A DNA stretch of 64,000 nt. It comes from Ciona savignyi (Eukaryota; Chordata; Ascidiacea; Phlebobranchia; Cionidae). Position 1 is the stretch's first letter; every line of letters starts with the position of its first letter. The DNA is taken from assembly GCA_000149265.1 (NCBI GenBank), contig CH003313.1, positions 2,904,099 through 2,968,098 of the forward strand, written 5' to 3'. The notes under the pieces are model-generated. The model had not been told where the DNA came from. It saw only the letters and a list, made by a program, of their open reading frames with translations, and searched no databases. Made by a program: the position numbers and the translations under genes. This document shows, in pieces, positions 1 to 11,408 of the stretch.

Positions 1-907
1 CACCCTGTATACCCAACATTTCCTGTGAAAAGAAAAAGAAATGTAGTTGCAGATAACAACCATGTTTGTCCCAATCTACAAAGATTATCTTGGTTGGTAT
101 AAAAGTGCAAATACAACAAAGTACATGACTTAATAATTTACTATTTTGGGAACTGAATCAGAATTTACATAGTAAAGCTATTGTAGTATGACCAGGTTCA
201 GACGATGTCCGTTGGGTGACTTTCTAAAGGACAAAACCGATAAGTTTGCCCCTACAACATTATCAACTTAATTAATTAACACCTGTATGTTACAAAACCC
301 AGGTTTACTTATTTAATGTTTAGCTTGATATTTACTACAGTTAATAAATTGACATTTTAGCAAATATATGAAATGTTTTTATGCCTTATTCTTATGTTGT
401 TGTATAAAAAGCTGTCGTTTTTGGCTGCGATTCAGATTACAATAGGATCGGCACATTTTTTTAATAATTGATTGCTAAAAAGAGTATTCGAAAAACCCCT
501 AGTAATCACTTTGGTCTGCAGGAAGGAACATTTAGTTTAAAACTGAATATGCCATATATTAAAAAAACATTCTCTGGTATTACAATAAATAAAGATTAAC
601 AGATAGCGCTTTTAAATAAAATGAAGGGTAATTTATATATCAGTCTTAACATCATAAGTCCCATTTTGAAATTATGCTATGTGGCCAAAATTTATTTACG
701 CAATGATTAGTTAGTTGTACATCCCCCTCAAATATGACTTATTTTGGCATAAACTCATGGCACTATTAATAATTTAGCAATGAAATCAGCACCACTAGAG
801 AATGTTGTAAGGGTAGGATTTATTATACAAGGCTGTTTTAAAAAACGTTTTACAAAAATATGAAATGGGGAAGTACTTATATGGCAATGAAGTTAGGTCA
901 AGCTTTA

Positions 908-1048
908 TAGGATAGGATATTTATGTTTATCGCCATGAATGGGAAAACTCAAAGGGTGTTATAACATGGCAATCATCAGATCACCTCCAGTTTCGTACTT
1001 GCAATCTTTCGACTCAAAGGAATCGCACTAACCCATCAGACTAATATG
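908..1048 (-). mobile_element. tRNA-derived SINE, internally deleted
   Basis: It matches the tail (GGATAGGATATTTATGTTTATC, here read on the plus strand) and the tRNA-like head (TTGCAATCTTTCGACTCAAAGG) of the family whose full copy is at 26479-26773. The middle (TGTTCC / GGGTTC segment) is missing, so the two ends are joined directly. Confidence 0.65.
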
Positions 1049-1244
1049 TCGGACTTATTCAACAAACACATGGTGATACTAGCTCAAGGTCCTAACAGTG
1101 ACTTTACTGTGTACCATTACTTGTGAAGTGATCTTGGGGGTGCATAGACTTATAAACTTACTTGGTCCAACCTTTATTATAATGCCAGAGTATTATAACA
1201 CAGGAAACAGACAAGTTAACACATCATCCTGTAGCATTTTGGAT

Positions 1245-1506
1245 AGAATATGATATTCATGTTTATCCCGTGAATGGGAAAACCAAGGCGGTTAACACAC
1301 GGGCAATCGTCAGATCACCTCATGCCCACCGTCGGGTTACCGTAGCTATTGCAGTGTGTTGTGTATGATTCACAGTTTTGTTCAATTAGGTAGAACCCGT
1401 TATTCCACTGAGTTCAGGCAATGGCCGTTAGGTGTCTTGCTCAAGGACACAATCGACTAGCTAGCGACCAGTGTTAAACCTACAACCTTTTGGGTGAAAG
1501 TATCTA
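1245..1506 (-). mobile_element. tRNA-derived SINE, near full length
   Basis: Reading the plus strand one finds the tail with TTCATGTTTATCCCGTGAATGGG, then GTTAACACAC, the CGTCGGGTTACC block, TATTGCAGTGTGTTGTG, and finally CAAGGACACAATCGACTAGC and the tRNA-like head. The order is the reverse of the plus-strand copy at 26479-26773, so this copy is on the minus strand. Confidence 0.75.
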
Positions 1507-1734
1507 GAAGGTTAATGTCATAAATTAAACTTTATAAACTAGGCAACTCACCTTTTGCAATCGCCTTGTTGCTGCCATTTCAGCAAGATGTTTTATGAAG
1601 TTTGGGATAAATAGTCGGACCTGACAAAATCAGATCGCATACAAAATGCAAGAAAAGACAGTTCTAAATAAAATAAAGATGTTAATTAGGCAATAAATTA
1701 ACTAAAAATCTAGCTAAAGAGTTTAACGATTGCG

Positions 1735-1850
1735 CAGCAAAGTGGGAAGATAGGTAGTTTCTTCACTGACATAAGCGGGACGGGGTAAGGCTGCAACCTG
1801 AGTGGCGCCTTAACTTTTCAGCTACTCACTTTAATCCACAAATTTTAGAA
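1735..1850. repeat. Dispersed repeat, copy A
   Basis: This stretch pairs with 3228-3350. Shared blocks include GCAAAGTGGG, AGCGGGACGGGGTAAGG (GGGGCGGGGTAAGG in the other), TGAGTGGCGC and ACTACTCACT. The two copies are diverged but clearly related. No family is recognised. Confidence 0.6.
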
Positions 1851-2685
1851 TACTTCCCTGGGTAAATTTTTTTTTCTGCTTGAAACAACATTGGGTAGGC
1901 TAACACGTAACAGAATTAATTCCATCAACTCTAATTTAAATTGAAGCATCTGGTCAAGAACTATGTTTAAAAGAAACTAAACTTCTGGGAAATTTTTAGT
2001 TTGGTTTTTAATGTCCCAGCGGAATTCTTCTAGACTTCTCAGCCAAAATATTGATTTCTGTATACCTGGACCATGTTATATAACAATTATTAATGTTTTA
2101 ATGCAAACTGATACTTCCTTTTTGTTAGATATCATATATCACACTCTGTTAAGCGTTCAACAAAAAACAGACAAAAACAATGAGTCCACTGCTTCAAACC
2201 TGTGTACAATCTCTAAACGTTTTATTAAAAAGAATATTGTGTTGATTGTAACATATTTAATCACAAAATTTGGAAACATTATGTAATACCCAAGTCTGAC
2301 ATTATAATATTTTACAATAGATCTTTATTAATAATCTTATACCAGTCCCTTGTTATGTAATTGAAAGGTACACAAAAGATGGCCATTTTCTTATACTTAC
2401 CACTTATGTAATCACTTATGTAACATTATTTTGGTTATATCCTTTGCAGTGTTTGTAGTATGATAAAAATTAAAATTCGGCCATTACCAACTTATTGCTA
2501 AGTTAAATAGTCGACCGCTTTTTACATTTTTATATATAAATCAATGAAATATAACAAAAATAGATAATTTTTTTTAGGTAATCACCAAAATTTAAAGGAA
2601 ACACTTCAAATCACATATTCGGCTCTCAGATATAACATAACTGATAATCAATAGTTTTACAAATCAGTAATTTTTAATTAATACA

Positions 2686-2762
2686 GGATCACTTGGAGCT
2701 ATTGGAGGGTTTGGTTTAGGGTTTCAAGCGCTTCAAGCGATCCTGTAGTAATCAGAGGTACC
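2686..2762. repeat. Repeat fragment with GCGATCC/GCTTGGA motif
   Basis: It carries GGATCACTTGGAGC, TTCAAGCGCTTCAAGCGATCC and AGAGGTACC. These are the same blocks seen at 9860-10185, where they sit inside the MITE-like family. It is probably a fragment of that element or of a composite with it. Confidence 0.5.
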
Positions 2763-3019
2763 AATTGCCTCAACCAATCCCTAGAAAATACCATCTTCAA
2801 AGCATTAAAAAGTAAAAACTTGCTAAAATTAATCAAAATATTAAATTTCCATAATTTTGCTTCTGAACGAAATGTTCACTCAATAACCTAAGGTAATAGA
2901 GATTATGGTTTTTATCACTTATGTGCTTCGAACACACTCTACGATTTTTTTCATGTTAATCCCCGTGAATAACCATTAAATGATATAGTTTGGTATAACA
3001 TGCAAGAAAATATTCTTAT

Positions 3020-3632
3020 AGTGGTTTTCTCACAACACTAAAGATAGGAAAAGAGGAACACCGCTCACAAAAAGTAGGAAAATAATTCTAACAACTTGTA
3101 GAGTTTGGTAAAACTCAGTTAAAATTACAGGTACCTATATATTGTTTGACATTTGATCTGTCCTGATGATTCCCTGGACTTCACTAATTTGTGGGACAAC
3201 AGGGCGGGATGAGCATGGTGGGACAACAAACTATTCTGCGGCAAAGTGGGGAGATGGGTATTTTCGTCACTGGCATTAGCGGGGCGGGGTAAGGGTATAG
3301 AGGCGGTCTGAGTGGCGCATCAACTTTTTAACTACTCACTCAAAACCACACTTCGACACTCTAATAATAGTAAATTCATGCAGGAAACAAAACAACACAA
3401 AGCGTCATCATCGTGATTAAGAGAGACCACTCAGGAAGCATTTTAGGTCGAGAGGTTAAAGACAGTTTATATGTCATATGACGTCAGTAAAGCAAATCGG
3501 TACAGCGCAGCACAAAATTTGACTCAAAACTCTATAAACCTGAACTAACCCTAAATCTAACCGTGACCTGAACACCAACCCAAACACCACTTTTTGGTGC
3601 AGTTTTCCTTTATCTCTATTTCGCTCCCTACA
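3020..3632. mobile_element. MITE-like element, interrupted copy
   Basis: The left end (CAACACTAAAGATAGG, then AAGAGGAACACCGCTCAC) and the right end (CTAACCCTAAATCTAACC to GGTGCAGTTTTCC) fit the family best seen at 55618-55825. Here they are separated by unrelated DNA that includes the repeat at 3228-3350, so the element appears split by an insertion. Confidence 0.45.
3228..3350. repeat. Dispersed repeat, copy B
   Basis: Partner of 1735-1850, as described there. It lies inside the interrupted MITE-like element and so may be the inserted sequence. Confidence 0.55.
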
Positions 3633-4029
3633 GTTTACAGCTGATAATCCGAGGAATTACTATTAGTTTGCCTTTTTAGACTTTTAGAGTGGTAAATTAC
3701 TGTAAACTAAGATAACTGAATAAGTTTAATCGACCATAGCAAACTATCTAAGTTCTTTTACCTAGAAATATAAAACGCGGAAAAAATACGGAAGTACAAA
3801 ACCCCTTTTAACCGTCGCTTCAACATAATAAGACAAACGAAAAGAGAAGCGCAGAGCCAGAAATAAAACAATAACTACAGAAATAAAAACCAGATCCTAT
3901 CCGACTTCCTGACCAAACGCCAGATTACCCCGTGGATACCTCCTAACTAAGGTATGGTTCTCATGTGGGTAACGTTATCTTAGCAATTGAACAAATCGGA
4001 CAAAAACAATATGTGTCTCTTTTTTAAAA

Positions 4030-4350
4030 GGGACCAATATATATGCTAAAGTTTATACTCATAATGGAAAATACAGAAACAAGTTGAGAACAGTCAATCG
4101 TCAGATTACGTCAGGGCAAATTTTTAGATCACCACGCGCACAACGTCAGGTTATCGGAGCTATTGCAGTGTGTTGTATATGATATACACGTTCCTTTAAT
4201 TTGGTATAACCCATTAATCCACTGGGTTCATGCAATGTCCGTAAATTGCCTTGCCCCAGGACACACCAACCGACTAGCTAGCGACCGGTTTCGCACCTGC
4301 AACCTTTCGTTTGAAAGGCGACGCACTTAACCGTAAGACTAAACGGCCGG
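4030..4350 (-). mobile_element. tRNA-derived SINE
   Basis: This minus-strand copy has the TTATCGGAGCTATTGCAG block, the GGTATAACCCATTAATCC block, the CTAGCTAGCGACCGGTTTCG block and a well-kept head (CCTGCAACCTTTCGTTTGAAA). It also has a short internal duplication near 4095-4135 (AGATTACGTCAGG / AGATCACCACGCGC). Confidence 0.75.
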
Positions 4351-5898
4351 TAAGCAGAAACTGTTGGGTGCCATGAATTACAAAACAAAACTTGATATCC
4401 TTGTTTAATTGTTAAAGTGTATATTCTTGTCTGAACGGCGGGACCAAGTCATCTAACATTCTTGTAAGCACAGTTTTTTTTCCTATATTTAGATTTTCCA
4501 TCTTGCCTTTTACCTATACTTCTACATACAAAGAATTCATGTTTTCACAACGCAATCTAATGAAAGACTGCGTATACAAATAATACACTTAGCGGACATT
4601 GCCTGAACCCAGTGGATTGAATAACCACAAAATAAATTAGGTTACCAATTAAAATTTATAACTACAGTTTGTGGCGCCCGGGCGACTAAGTGAAGATTTT
4701 TTAAAGAATTTCCTGTGGTAACTATGGGTGTATGTAGAGTCCGTTTGGCATATTCTTTTTTATTTATACCATTTGAAGTAAACGATCCTTAAGTAAAAAA
4801 ATAATCTACGCCGAAACTCGTAACAGCTGTCGTACTCATATTCGTGGCTGAGTAGGGAAGTACCCTTGCGCAATTTACCCAAATGTTGCCATTGCGTATC
4901 CAAACCATATTAGCCAACAACTCCAAAAGATCCAAATGGATTGATCATTGATCATTTCATTTCGTTTTATAAGAATCGTAAAGAGTTTACGTGGAATTGA
5001 CTGTGTGGAAAATAGTTGAAGATAGGGAAAATAATTGAAGGTATGGTGGGGCGTACGCATCTTTTTGTTTGTATTTAGACTTTCTATCTACTAATATTAT
5101 TTTCAAATTTTCAGCACTTTTATACGTGGAATAAAACTGTATTTATTATGATTACTTATGACAGTAAAACATCCACCCGCCCATATGCATTTTAACAGCG
5201 ACACTTTTTAACCTGAACCTTATCACAGATATTATCGTAACTGTTGATTTTACTTCTTCAATAACAATTTGTTATTGTACTTCAATCACAAGATGTATAA
5301 AAAACAAACAATTAATTGTTTTCGATATTCTGAATTGAAAATCGTCGACTGTGTTTAGTCAAAAAATAATAAGACAATAAACAACATGAAATGTGGCAAG
5401 TAATATAAATACAATCTTTCCAGATATTGACATGTTTAGCTGGCGTCAAAGTGTTTCAAGCATTATGAAAACTTTACAAGCTGTAAAGTCGATATTAATT
5501 AATCAACAATTGCTCATTGTGTCGTCATAAACAAATCAACAGCAAAAGTGCTGCCTCGTTTAGCGGAATTTGCTTCTCGCAAATCGATCGAAAAGAGAAG
5601 TTTCACTACAGCATATCATGACCAATGTCACTCTAGTTGCTGATGTTTGGTAGTACAATGGTCGTTGTCACTCTAAGTCATGTTGGCTCTAATATGGAGC
5701 CACGTCGAAGTAGAACATGTACCCGTCCTAAGTAAAGGAAGGCGGTCACAAACTTGAATTTCATCGTGATTGACAGGTCACCTTTCTTCTGTTTCACGTT
5801 TTGTCAACATCTAAAGAATGATATGCTATGTCCGAATTCATAGGAATATATATATTTACTGAAAATAGTCTTCAAGCTGAAATTGAAAGGCATCTTAC

Positions 5899-6074
5899 CT
5901 ATATTGCTTTAAAAGGACGATTCGTGTAGGAATCCCGCCATGGTTGCATCAGTAATTCGTGCAACTTGTATCTAGCTGGTGGATATGGAGTAACATCTTG
6001 CATTGTCGTCATGTAATGCCGTCGATTCTTAGTGCCTTCCCGTCATCTTCGACGAATGAAGTTTTCATCATCAT
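5899..6074 (-). CDS. Candidate short ORF pair (21 aa and 37 aa), ATGA overlap
   Basis: Downstream of a TATA box on the minus strand, an ORF starts at 6074 with three ATG codons in a row. It encodes 21 residues and stops at 6009. The stop TGA overlaps the ATG of a second ORF (6012 to 5899, 37 residues, beginning MTTMQDVTPYPPARYK). The second ORF stops with TAG directly before GTAAGA, a good splice donor. I do not recognise either peptide. They could be a real short dicistronic transcript, a 5' leader with upstream ORFs whose main coding exon lies further left, or chance. No convincing downstream exon was found between 4.5 and 5.8 kb. Confidence 0.3.
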
Positions 6075-6145
6075 CTTCTTGCTATTCTTTGAAGCTCTGT
6101 TGTAAAGTGCTAGTCGATAGTGGCTGGAACGTGGAGTTGGCCTCG

Positions 6146-6153
6146 TATTTATA
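6146..6153 (-). promoter_or_regulatory. TATA box candidate
   Basis: TATAAATA on the minus strand, in the context GACTATAAATACGAGG, sits 72 bp upstream of the first ATG at 6074. The sequence between is less AT-rich than the surroundings. That spacing is normal for a TATA-driven start site with a short leader. Confidence 0.45.
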
Positions 6154-6509
6154 GTCGGCCCAAACAACAACGATAAACGAACGAACATATATGACGAGGT
6201 AAACCCGATACCAAATCTATTAACGAAGTGACTGAACAGGCGCCGATAAAGCTTTCCCACATCTCGAATGAGAATTCTGGTGTCGATTTTATATTACCGG
6301 AGGAAAACACATGTTTAAATGACTTATCCACGTGACCAGTTGTGGTGGGCTTGCAGAAGAATGTCGTCACAGGCTTCTGAAACGGATTCGGTGTAACATT
6401 TCACAATTTTATTTACACCATTTGTTACATTGAAATCACTCTATCATACGTATAAACTGGGGAGTAATATTATAAATGAGGCTATTAGGCGTAACAATGC
6501 CTATTGTTA

Positions 6510-6698
6510 NNNNNNNNNNNNNNNNNNNNNNNNNNNNNNNNNNNNNNNNNNNNNNNNNNNNNNNNNNNNNNNNNNNNNNNNNNNNNNNNNNNNNNNNNNN
6601 NNNNNNNNNNNNNNNNNNNNNNNNNNNNNNNNNNNNNNNNNNNNNNNNNNNNNNNNNNNNNNNNNNNNNNNNNNNNNNNNNNNNNNNNNNNNNNNNNN
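6510..6698. other. Assembly gap (189 N)
   Basis: Run of N. Open frames spanning it are artefacts of the N codons. Confidence 0.99.
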
Positions 6699-7156
6699 TT
6701 GCGCGTTTTGTGACGAGTCCTGTATTGTGCTACGTCTGGTTTAGTAGGCGCCACCAGAAGACGTAAAACTATTGTTTGTAATCTTTCTAGAAACGCTTAA
6801 CTTCATTTTATTCTGACCCGTTTTACAAAGGCTTTAATTCTTGTTTTACTTGCATTTTTGTTGATGTTTATTCAGCTTTCTCATAAAAAAATATATATAC
6901 ATAAAGAAATGGTTGCGTTTAGTGCAACGTTTCAATTGTTTTTGCATGCATCCAAGTGTAAGTGTGTTGCTTACAACTTGTGTGTAATGGGTTGTCACAA
7001 TTCGAATGTAACTACAGTATTATAATTCAATGTTCAAATATACAAAAAAATTCGATGTGATTAAGGAAAAATTTGATTATGCCAGGGAAAAAGGTATAAA
7101 CAATTGGAAAATTTCAATGAAACAGTGTTACATAGAAATGCATGGAGTGGGGACGA

Positions 7157-8551
7157 TTAAAATGACTTTGCGCAGAGTCTGCCTGTGGACAGATGTCCGT
7201 TGGGTGAGTAATTAAACAACCCGATACTTGTGCTCATCGTATTTGATTCAGGGGAAACGTACAACAACATTCCAGTGAAACCTGCGTCGGATGACGGATT
7301 ACTACGGTACCAGTCGCTGTTGTGGGCCGGCAGACCACGACTGGTGGACATTGTACTGGTCTGGTGAAATATGAAATAAGGAGTTGTACATAACCATTAG
7401 TTATTACATTCTAACGTTTTTTAACATTATATTATAATTATGTACATTACGTTTTTACAAATGCAACCTTGAATGGCACCTTGGTTAGCAAACGCTCATT
7501 ATAGTAAATAGCTGTAAAAACAACCGTTTCAGTTATAACACTAATAAATTATTTCTTGGTTTTAACTAAAAATTTAAACCACTCAAGCAAGTTTAATTTG
7601 TTTATAAATGTTAATTCTTTGATTGCAGAGTGTTTATGAAATAAATGGACAACGAAACTTACATTAAATTTTGTAAATAGAAGTTATAAATGGCCAAATA
7701 TATGCTTAAACAATATATTTCTCTTAAATAGTGCTGCAAAATATTAAAAACAAAAAGGTACTCTGCCATTTATATTAATAGACTATATAATCATATAATT
7801 AACTCATAAAACCATTATCGTAAACATGCATAAGGTCCATACAAACCGTTTGGTTGTAGTTCATCGCGAGCCAATAACGTGTGTTCGATGCTCCAATAGA
7901 GATAAGTGTGGTCTTGGCGTAGTCGTATACTACATCATACATCTTCTTATCCTCAATATCCACTAGTGCGGCGCCATGCTCTCTGCACATATCTTCAGCT
8001 TGGGCTCGGGTAGTTAATAACACCTTGCTTGGCTCAGGCATCCAAATACATAGCGCGCTGTACAAGATCCCGCTGCAATCTGCCAAGCATTCAAGTTTAC
8101 CAACATTATCTTCGAGTGCTCTACTACACAAGAATAGAAGCAACAAACTAGGATAGAATGGAACCAACCTTCGAAATATAATTCCCAATCAATAATGAGA
8201 TCGACTTTCCAGCCTGTAGACTGGTCAGTTCGCTCCAGGTTAACCCAATACCCGGATGAATCAATATCACCCACTGTCGCCTTGAATTTGTGCGGCAGAG
8301 ATGAATATCGGGTCGAAACTGTTGCTTTGACAATAGTCGGTGGAAGGTTCAAGCAAATTTGGTAGCCGACAAATATCCATTGCGTCGAAGAATCAGATTC
8401 AGAATGCAATTCAGTTCTTCCTTGGTTAGGTGCAACCATTCCTGTATAGTGACTGATATATCAGAAAATAAATTCGTTTATAATTTTGGTCTACCTTACC
8501 TGATACAATGTTTAACCCACATACGACAACCAACACACCGAAGAACTTCAT
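7157..8551 (-). CDS. Secreted H-type-lectin-like plus C-type-lectin-like protein
   Basis: Four exons on the minus strand: 8500-8551, 8169-8441, 7847-8118 and 7157-7360. The phases join to give 266 aa. Exon 1 encodes MKFFGVLVVVCGLNIVS, a signal peptide, so the protein should be secreted. Exon 2 resembles an H-type lectin domain: alternating beta-strand pattern, an SSGYWVNLERTD strand and a closing WKVDLIIDW. Exon 3 carries the first half of a C-type-lectin-like domain (AEDMCREHGAALVDI, then YWLAMNYN). Exon 4 ends GRLCAKSF, like the last C-type-lectin cysteine strand. No EPN, QPD or WND calcium/sugar motif is visible and exon 4 has only one cysteine, so classical Ca2+-dependent sugar binding is doubtful. 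The exon 3 acceptor (TAGTAGAG before CACTCG) was chosen because it alone keeps the frame. A TATA-like TTTATAGG lies about 70 bp upstream. Confidence 0.7.
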
Positions 8552-8639
8552 GATTAATCAATAAAACTGAAGCAATTTTACGCCCAAACTGCAAAACAGG
8601 CGGTGGTAAAATGTCCTATAAAATCTACAGAGAAAAACA

Positions 8640-9546
8640 AAATTGATTGCGTCTAGCTAAATGTTTATAAGCAGCTCTCTTTGTGACGCAGTAAACCAAA
8701 GTATAGTTGATTATTCGAATTTTAAGCGGAAAGTTAAAGGTAAATAAAGTTAAGCTGCAACGTTTTAGTAGAAAATCGGTGGATGTGACTAAGTTTGCTT
8801 ATTCGCTATACGTACGTCATATATGGGCAGAGTTATACTTGTAATCAGGTCTTTACAAATGGACAACATCGGTTATATAATGACAAACGTGTAGCTTGCA
8901 ATAAAAGTTGATGCTATCAGTTGACAACATATTGGTTGTATTTTATCCAAACAAATTAACTGAAGTCAATTCCAGACTTTTCTCATGCACACTCAACTTA
9001 AGTCAAGTCATTTGGACATTCTGTCTCGAGTCGAGTCATTTTTTTAAATGGGACTTGATTCAAATAATTTAATTTGTAGTAAATATTTCATATAAGGGGA
9101 AGTTAAAGCAAGCTAAATCGATAATAGCATCGACGATGTAGAGACAACCGAAAGGTTTTAGGATTGAAACTAGTCGCTGGCTTTCGATCGAGTAATGGTT
9201 CATTTAGCCTGATCCAACTAGATTATTCGGTTGTTCTACAATCGTGGGAGCGTCTTAATCATGTGCAACATCTGCAATAGTTGTGGTAACGCTCAGGTAA
9301 CTGGGTAAGACGTAATCTGGCAAATGTCAGTGTTTATAACGCCTGTATTTTTTATATTTTTTAACCCGGCAAAGTATAGAACCAAAGTTTGGCTCGTCGC
9401 GAAGACCGTTTATTTACCAGAAATCGGTATATTAATCGGTGGCATTAACCATTCATTAACATTTTTTATAACATTTTTTTGAATCTTAATTTTATTCCAA
9501 TATAATAGCTTTGGGCTGTTTAAATTATAATTCATTTTCTTTTGTG
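8640..9546. other. Intergenic, nothing firm
   Basis: AT-rich spacer. 9150-9310 has faint similarity to the SINE family (GAAAGGTTTTAGGATTGAAAC, AATAGTTGTGGTAACGC) and may be a very old plus-strand copy. No exon is seen. Confidence 0.4.
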
Positions 9547-9654
9547 ATGTATGGAGAAAGTTTCACTAAAGAGTTCGTACGTGTTGGAAACCCCCAAAGT
9601 TGGTCAAAAGAAGTGTACTTAAAACAGATGCGACGTCGGTTATTTAGCAGCGAG
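9547..9654 (+). CDS. Candidate first coding exon, 36 codons
   Basis: An ATG-initiated frame of 36 codons (MYGESFTKEFVRVGNP at the start, KQMRRRLFSSE at the end) runs into a perfect GTAAGT donor in phase 0. Codon choice and charged residues look coding, unlike the surrounding AT-rich DNA. I do not recognise the peptide. A phase-0 acceptor at 10598/10599 would join it in frame to 13 open codons ahead of the LLPH ATG, giving an N-terminally extended LLPH. Alternatively it is the first exon of another small gene whose other exons I could not see. Confidence 0.35.
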
Positions 9655-9859
9655 GTAAGTAGAATTCTATTACGTACAGCTAGCGTGTAGATATATGTTG
9701 CTTATGTGTACTTGATAGTTACTGTAAATGTTTGGTAACGATCTTTTGTAACTAAACGATCGTGTACCAGTTAAAATAACCTTTATCACAGACATACGGT
9801 AATGAAGGCTTTTTTGCTAAAATAAAATTATTCTGTAAGTTTACAAGGGTGCCTTCGGT

Positions 9860-10185
9860 ACCTCTAAATACTACAGGATCGCTTGGATCGGGCACTTGGA
9901 GACCAAACCCCAGCTTTAACCCTAACCATCCATGCGTTTAAAGGATTTAAGTAATCCTATTAGAGGTACCGAGTTTACAGTGCTACCATTAATATGGGTG
10001 CCTCTAAATACTACACGAGCGCTTGGATCACTTAGGTTGCTATGGAAAGTAATTTTAACCCTGTCCCAAACACTAATCTCAACCCCAGAACTAATTTTAA
10101 CCCCAACCCTAACATTAATATCATGTTTTTTTTTGTAATTACGAAGTATAGGAAGCGATCCAAGCGCTCGAAGCGATCCATGCAA
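9860..10185. mobile_element. MITE-like AACCCTAA-rich repeat, composite copy
   Basis: It contains two GCGCTTGGATC blocks, two AGGTACC/GTGCCTCTAAATACTAC blocks in opposite senses and a core of ACCCTGTCCCAAACACTAATCTC followed by repeated CCCTAAC units. The core matches 55660-55760. The ORFs read across it are low-complexity products of the repeat. Confidence 0.6.
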
Positions 10186-10637
10186 GAATGTGCATTGTGT
10201 CCTTGTGCCTGGCAATTGATTGACTTTCCAACCCTGTGATCCCCATGGATGTAAAATTATTGTACGCATTATATTTGATGAATACGATACACTATATAGC
10301 TAAGGCAACTTCCGACTGAACCATGGGCAATAGTATTCGATGATAACGGTCATGCTGTATATTATCCCACAACCCAGTTTACGACTCATGTTATATGACA
10401 ATACCTGCCATAAGTAGAAACAAATTCCACCATGCTAACTCCAGGGTGTTTCATGTCTGTGGTTATTAGATGCTATATTGCACAACAAATTTACGTGTCT
10501 CTGGGCTTGCTGGTCAGATATAAACATGTGCATTTTATCTTAAAATAATACTCATGTTTTACTTTGATAGGCCTTAAAACTTGCTCATTAGATCTTAGGG
10601 TGTCACTGAGAAAGTTTACTATAAATCAAATAGAAAA

Positions 10638-11036
10638 ATGGCAAAAAGTTTAAGAAGCAAGTGGTCTCGTAAAATGCGAGCCGTCAAGCGAGAAAAGAAC
10701 GAAAAGCGAGTTTTAAAACAACTGAAAGAAACTTTGCAAAGCGAAAAACTTGTTGTCACAGAAAAAATGGTAAAACTGGCTAAAATCGAAGAACTTCATA
10801 AAGCAAGACTAGCAGAAAAAGAAATTGAAGATAACATGGACAACGAAGTTAAAACAGACGAACCAACAATGGATTTGGATAAAAAAAGGGATAAAAAGAC
10901 GTTGCTTGATGAAAATGGACAATACCCCGTCTGGGTGAACTCTCGACAAGCAAAACGAATGAGGGGAATTCGGAAAGAGAAGAAAAAGAACAAACTTAGT
11001 CATAAAAGTAATAAAAACAAGCAAATGGCTTGGTAG
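10638..11036 (+). CDS. LLPH: LLPH, protein LLP homologue
   Basis: A 132-residue single-exon gene. The start MAKSLRSKWSRKMRA and the block KRDKKTLLDENGQYPVWVNSRQ near residues 84-104 are diagnostic of the LLPH/learning-associated-protein family (about 129 aa in human). Members are small, very basic nuclear and nucleolar proteins tied to 60S ribosome assembly and, in mammals, to neuronal growth. The middle is coiled-coil-like and rich in Lys/Glu; the C-terminus is a Lys-rich tail ending QMAW. Start choice follows the conserved family start, although the frame is open for 13 more codons upstream to a possible acceptor at 10598. It lies 372 bp upstream of CAPN7 on the same strand. Confidence 0.92.
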   Translation: MAKSLRSKWSRKMRAVKREKNEKRVLKQLKETLQSEKLVVTEKMVKLAKIEELHKARLAEKEIEDNMDNEVKTDEPTMDLDKKRDKKTLLDENGQYPVWVNSRQAKRMRGIRKEKKKNKLSHKSNKNKQMAW

Positions 11037-11379
11037 AAGTTTTGTTTAATGGGGTTTTAATGCTGCTTGATTTTTCTATGATATTTTAACACTGGAATGA
11101 GGTGACATAAAAATTTTGTTTGTTTAACATTGCAACTTTATAGTTCCACATAGACTTGTTGTTTTGGTTTAGATCTACATGTTTTTTTTATTTTCCACAA
11201 TATTTTTAAACAAAGGCGGTAATCCAACTAAGTACTAATAATAATCGTGATTAACTTCTAATTAAATATTTCGTGTGTTTTGACCCTTTGCTAATATTTT
11301 GCGTTTCAAAATTCCTCCAGACACAGTTTGAATTATAGAAATTAACTAAAAAAGGTGTAAAAATAGTTGGAAACACTTG

Positions 11380-11385
11380 AATAAA
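11380..11385 (+). terminator. Candidate LLPH poly(A) signal
   Basis: AATAAA lies 344 bp after the LLPH stop and only 23 bp before the CAPN7 ATG. No better canonical signal is seen in between. If used, the two genes almost abut, as in ascidian operons resolved by trans-splicing. It could equally be a chance AT-rich hexamer in the CAPN7 leader. Confidence 0.3.
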
Positions 11386-11408
11386 CTCTGCGGCAACACT
11401 GCATAAAC

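Larger units (their letters stand above)
1..5898. other. Repeat-rich region without recognised gene
   Basis: I see no coding exon I can support here. The only long open frames are AT-rich and have no recognisable protein character. The stretch holds three minus-strand SINE copies, a diverged 120-bp repeat pair and pieces of the AACCCTAA-rich MITE family, each listed separately. The rest is unique AT-rich sequence. Confidence 0.6.

Noticed and set aside
4875..5060. 61-codon minus-strand ORF with a hydrophobic, Trp-rich stretch
   Set aside because: No start context, no splice partners and no family resemblance; it is not distinguishable from chance.
6430..6766. Several open frames of 70-104 codons on both strands
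   Set aside because: They exist only because they run through the N gap; flanking codons show no protein character.
9922..10269. ORFs of 65-115 codons on both strands
   Set aside because: They translate the CTAACCC-rich MITE-like repeat (NFNPNPN-type low complexity).
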